Shown here one piece after another: positions 36,835 through 38,152 of a stretch of 38,152 nt of DNA. Both the position numbers and the translations under genes were made by a program. The notes under the pieces were generated by a model. It saw nothing but the letters and a program-made list of their open reading frames with translations. It did no database searches and was not told the origin of the DNA. This stretch comes from Candidatus Rokuibacteriota bacterium (GTDB lineage: Bacteria; Methylomirabilota; Methylomirabilia; Rokubacteriales; CSP1-6), in NCBI GenBank assembly GCA_003220615.1, contig QHTB01000185.1, positions 1 to 38,152 on the forward strand, written 5' to 3'. Each line of letters begins with the position of its first letter. The first letter of the stretch is position 1.

Positions 36835-36860
36835 ATCTCGGCCTCTCAGGAGGTCGTGCC

Positions 36861-37409
36861 ATGACAAAAGTGTTGACGAGTGTCGTTGCCGCACTGATCG
36901 GCACCGTGTGGATTTTGGGTCCTGCAGCCGCCCAGACCACGACGGACAAGATGGAGAACAAGACGGAGCGGGCCAAGGACAAGGTCGAGGACAAGGCCGA
37001 GCGCGCCAAGGACAAGACCGAGTCCAAGACCGAGTCGGCGATGGACAAGGTCAAGGAGAAGGCCCACGACGCGAAGGAGAAGATCGTCGAGACGAAGGAC
37101 AAGGTCGTCGACAAGGTGAAGGGCAAGAAGAACAAGGTCGCGGCTAAGAGCGAGGGGACGAATGTTCGGGCCGCGCAGCAGGCGCTGCGCGATCAGGGCT
37201 ACAACCCCGGCCCGATCGATGGCGTGATGGGCCCCCGTACGTCGGCCGCGGTCCGCGACTACCAGACCAAGGAAGGCCTGACGGCGAGCGGTCAGCTCGA
37301 CGACGCCACGATGGACAAGCTCGGTGTCCGCGGCGCCAGCTCGGCCTCCCCGACGACCGAGCCGCAGACGACGGCGCCGGGCGCGCAGAAGTCGAAGCAG
37401 ACGCCCTGA
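36861..37409 (+). CDS. Secreted charged-repeat protein with peptidoglycan-binding domain
   Basis: 182 aa. A signal peptide (TKVLTSVVAALIGTVWILG, cleavage near AAA-Q25) precedes residues 28-98, a Lys/Glu/Asp-rich amphipathic helix with about 11-residue periodicity (KTERAKDKVEDKAERAKDKTE, seen as KxERAKDKxEDK units), resembling LEA-type or YtxH/CsbD-like stress proteins. Residues about 100-155 form a PG_binding_1 domain: NVRAAQQALRDQGYNPGPID, GVMGPRTSAAVRDYQ, LTASGQLDDAT. A Thr/Pro/Gln tail follows. AGGAGG Shine-Dalgarno. It likely sits in the periplasm attached to murein, with an envelope-stress role inferred only. Confidence 0.82.
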   Translation: MTKVLTSVVAALIGTVWILGPAAAQTTTDKMENKTERAKDKVEDKAERAKDKTESKTESAMDKVKEKAHDAKEKIVETKDKVVDKVKGKKNKVAAKSEGTNVRAAQQALRDQGYNPGPIDGVMGPRTSAAVRDYQTKEGLTASGQLDDATMDKLGVRGASSASPTTEPQTTAPGAQKSKQTP

Positions 37410-37423
37410 CGCGTGTGATGTTT

Positions 37424-37454
37424 GGTTGACGAGCCCTAGCGGCTGCGGTACCGT
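37424..37454 (+). promoter_or_regulatory. Possible promoter of tRNA-fMet
   Basis: TTGACG (37424-37429), 19-bp spacer, TACCGT (37449-37454). The -10 is weak and the spacer long, but the predicted start, near 37461, is just before the tRNA. Confidence 0.35.
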
Positions 37455-37465
37455 ACATCCGTCAC

Positions 37466-37542
<77 letters not shown>

Positions 37543-37562
37543 ATCGAATACGAAGCACGACG

Positions 37563-37597
37563 AGGGGTTAGCCGGCAGCACCGACTAGCCCCTTTCG
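37563..37597 (+). terminator. Rho-independent terminator after tRNA-fMet
   Basis: AGGGGTTAG (37563-37571) pairs with CTAGCCCCT (37585-37593), 9 bp including one G-T wobble, followed by TTTCGTCT. The T-run is short. Confidence 0.6.
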
Positions 37598-37639
37598 TCT
37601 GTCCGTGTATGAACTGTGTACGAACCCGCCGCGTCTCGC

Positions 37640-37928
37640 TCACCGGCCGCGTTCCGCCGTCTTGGCGACCGCCAGCGGCACCACGTTCGCTTCGACGGGC
37701 AGCCGCCCGACGTACTCCGTCGTGCGCTGCATCGCCGCGCGCAGATCCGCCTCGCTCACGATGTTGTAGCGGTCGAAGACGCTCCGCGTCCGGTGGCCCA
37801 CTGACTTCCATCGCGACGCGCTCCGGCACGCCGGCGCGGACCATGTTGCGCACCGCCGTGCGGCGCAGATCGTGGAACAGCCGCCCGTCGACGCCAGCCG
37901 CCTTGCACGCCGAGGCCCACGCCTTGCG
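37640..37928 (-). pseudogene. Tyrosine recombinase (phage/ICE integrase) remnant, frameshifted and 5'-truncated
   Basis: The minus strand encodes [20 protein letters not shown], then [20 protein letters not shown], the catalytic HxxR region (HDLRR) of XerC/D-type integrases. At the CCC of 37797-37799 (GGG on the coding strand) one extra base breaks the frame. In the next frame the sequence resumes as [20 protein letters not shown], carrying the catalytic His and Tyr, and runs to a TGA at 37640. Upstream of about 37928 I find no continuation to the first catalytic Arg, so the gene is 5'-truncated or further scrambled. Its C-terminal end faces the tRNA-fMet 3' end, a common integration arrangement, which suggests a decayed element integrated at or near this tRNA. 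It could in part reflect sequencing error at a G-run. Confidence 0.78.
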
Positions 37929-38035
37929 CGTTGGCGATCGCGTGGTCGATGCCAGCGGGGAGTGGGAGGTCGTCGGTGGCCCCGCGCGGTGGCGTCATCA
38001 AACCGGAGACACCAGTCACCGGCGACAATTTATAT

Positions 38036-38063
38036 AAGAACCATAAAAGATATTTTAGTTCTT
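38036..38063. repeat. AT-rich imperfect palindrome in the integrase-side region
   Basis: AAGAAC-CA-TAAAA-GATA-TTTTA-GTTCTT: 11 paired bases with a CA bulge and a GATA loop, within an A/T-rich island (about 38025-38063) inside GC-rich DNA. TTGACA follows at 38062-38067. The rest of 37929-38152 holds no gene I can support. The island could be an att-core flank, excisionase site, or other mobile-element control region. Confidence 0.5.
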
Positions 38064-38152
38064 GACAGGGGGCCTCGCCGAGGTCCATCGTCTTGTTGCG
38101 GTACAGCTGTCGGCGTGCCGTCGAAGCGGGATGATCGATGGCGCATCTGCTT

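Noticed and set aside
36602..37135. A hydrophobic minus-strand ORF (FLPFTLSTTLSF and on)
   Set aside because: It is the antisense of the Lys/Glu repeat of the PG-binding protein. Lys/Glu codons read as Leu/Phe/Ser on the other strand. No Shine-Dalgarno or conservation signal.

Overview
This is a very GC-rich bacterial chromosome segment of mostly core genes, tightly packed with many 4-bp start/stop overlaps and frequent GTG/TTG starts. The gene order thrS-infC-rpmI-rplT-pheS-pheT-zapB-zapA-6S RNA-rny-ymdB-folD-xseA-xseB-ispA-eno-ftsB, the MdtBC-type pump and the general protein character suggest an uncultured soil or sediment lineage such as Candidatus Rokubacteria/Methylomirabilota, or a deltaproteobacterial relative. 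This placement is inference from gene order and protein flavour, not a phylogeny.

Layout. 1-6676 (minus strand): an MdtB-MdtC-adaptor RND efflux operon, with the adaptor cut by the window edge. 6808-7257 (minus): a Spy/CpxP-like periplasmic protein. 7351-9428 (plus): a three-gene unit holding a 72-aa NHLP-leader-like peptide, a cyclic-nucleotide-binding protein, and a fusion of a PqqD-like peptide-recognition domain to an M50 protease-like membrane domain whose active site reads HQxxH. This is the most novel unit in the window. 9438-10721 (minus): a hypothetical protein, divergent from an amidase gene across one apparently symmetric bidirectional promoter. 10746-12922: amidase and VTT-domain membrane protein. 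12891-14146: DAHP synthase (aroF) preceded by a Phe-rich leader peptide and three mutually exclusive hairpins ending in a terminator, that is, an apparent phenylalanine attenuator. 14176-15213: TonB-like protein. 15285-15359: tRNA-Val(GAC).

15382-30190 is one long plus-strand housekeeping run covering translation (thrS, infC with a non-canonical ATC start, rpmI, rplT, pheST), division (ZapB-like, ZapA, FtsB), RNA turnover (RNase Y), nucleotide/folate/DNA functions (YmdB, FolD, exonuclease VII), polyprenyl synthesis (IspA) and glycolysis (enolase). A frameshifted glyoxalase gene and a probable 6S RNA sit between zapA and rny.

30202-38152 is accessory. It holds a membrane glycosyltransferase, an alpha/beta hydrolase, a minus-strand Rieske oxygenase (alpha and beta) plus ABC substrate-binding protein operon, a GH88-like unsaturated glucuronyl hydrolase, a secreted charged-repeat/peptidoglycan-binding protein with a candidate sigma-54 promoter, initiator tRNA-fMet with a terminator, and beyond it a broken tyrosine integrase and an AT-rich palindrome that look like the edge of an integrated element.

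A recurring trait is that several sigma-70-like -10 boxes lie only about 6-12 bp before the start codon, which predicts leaderless or nearly leaderless mRNAs.
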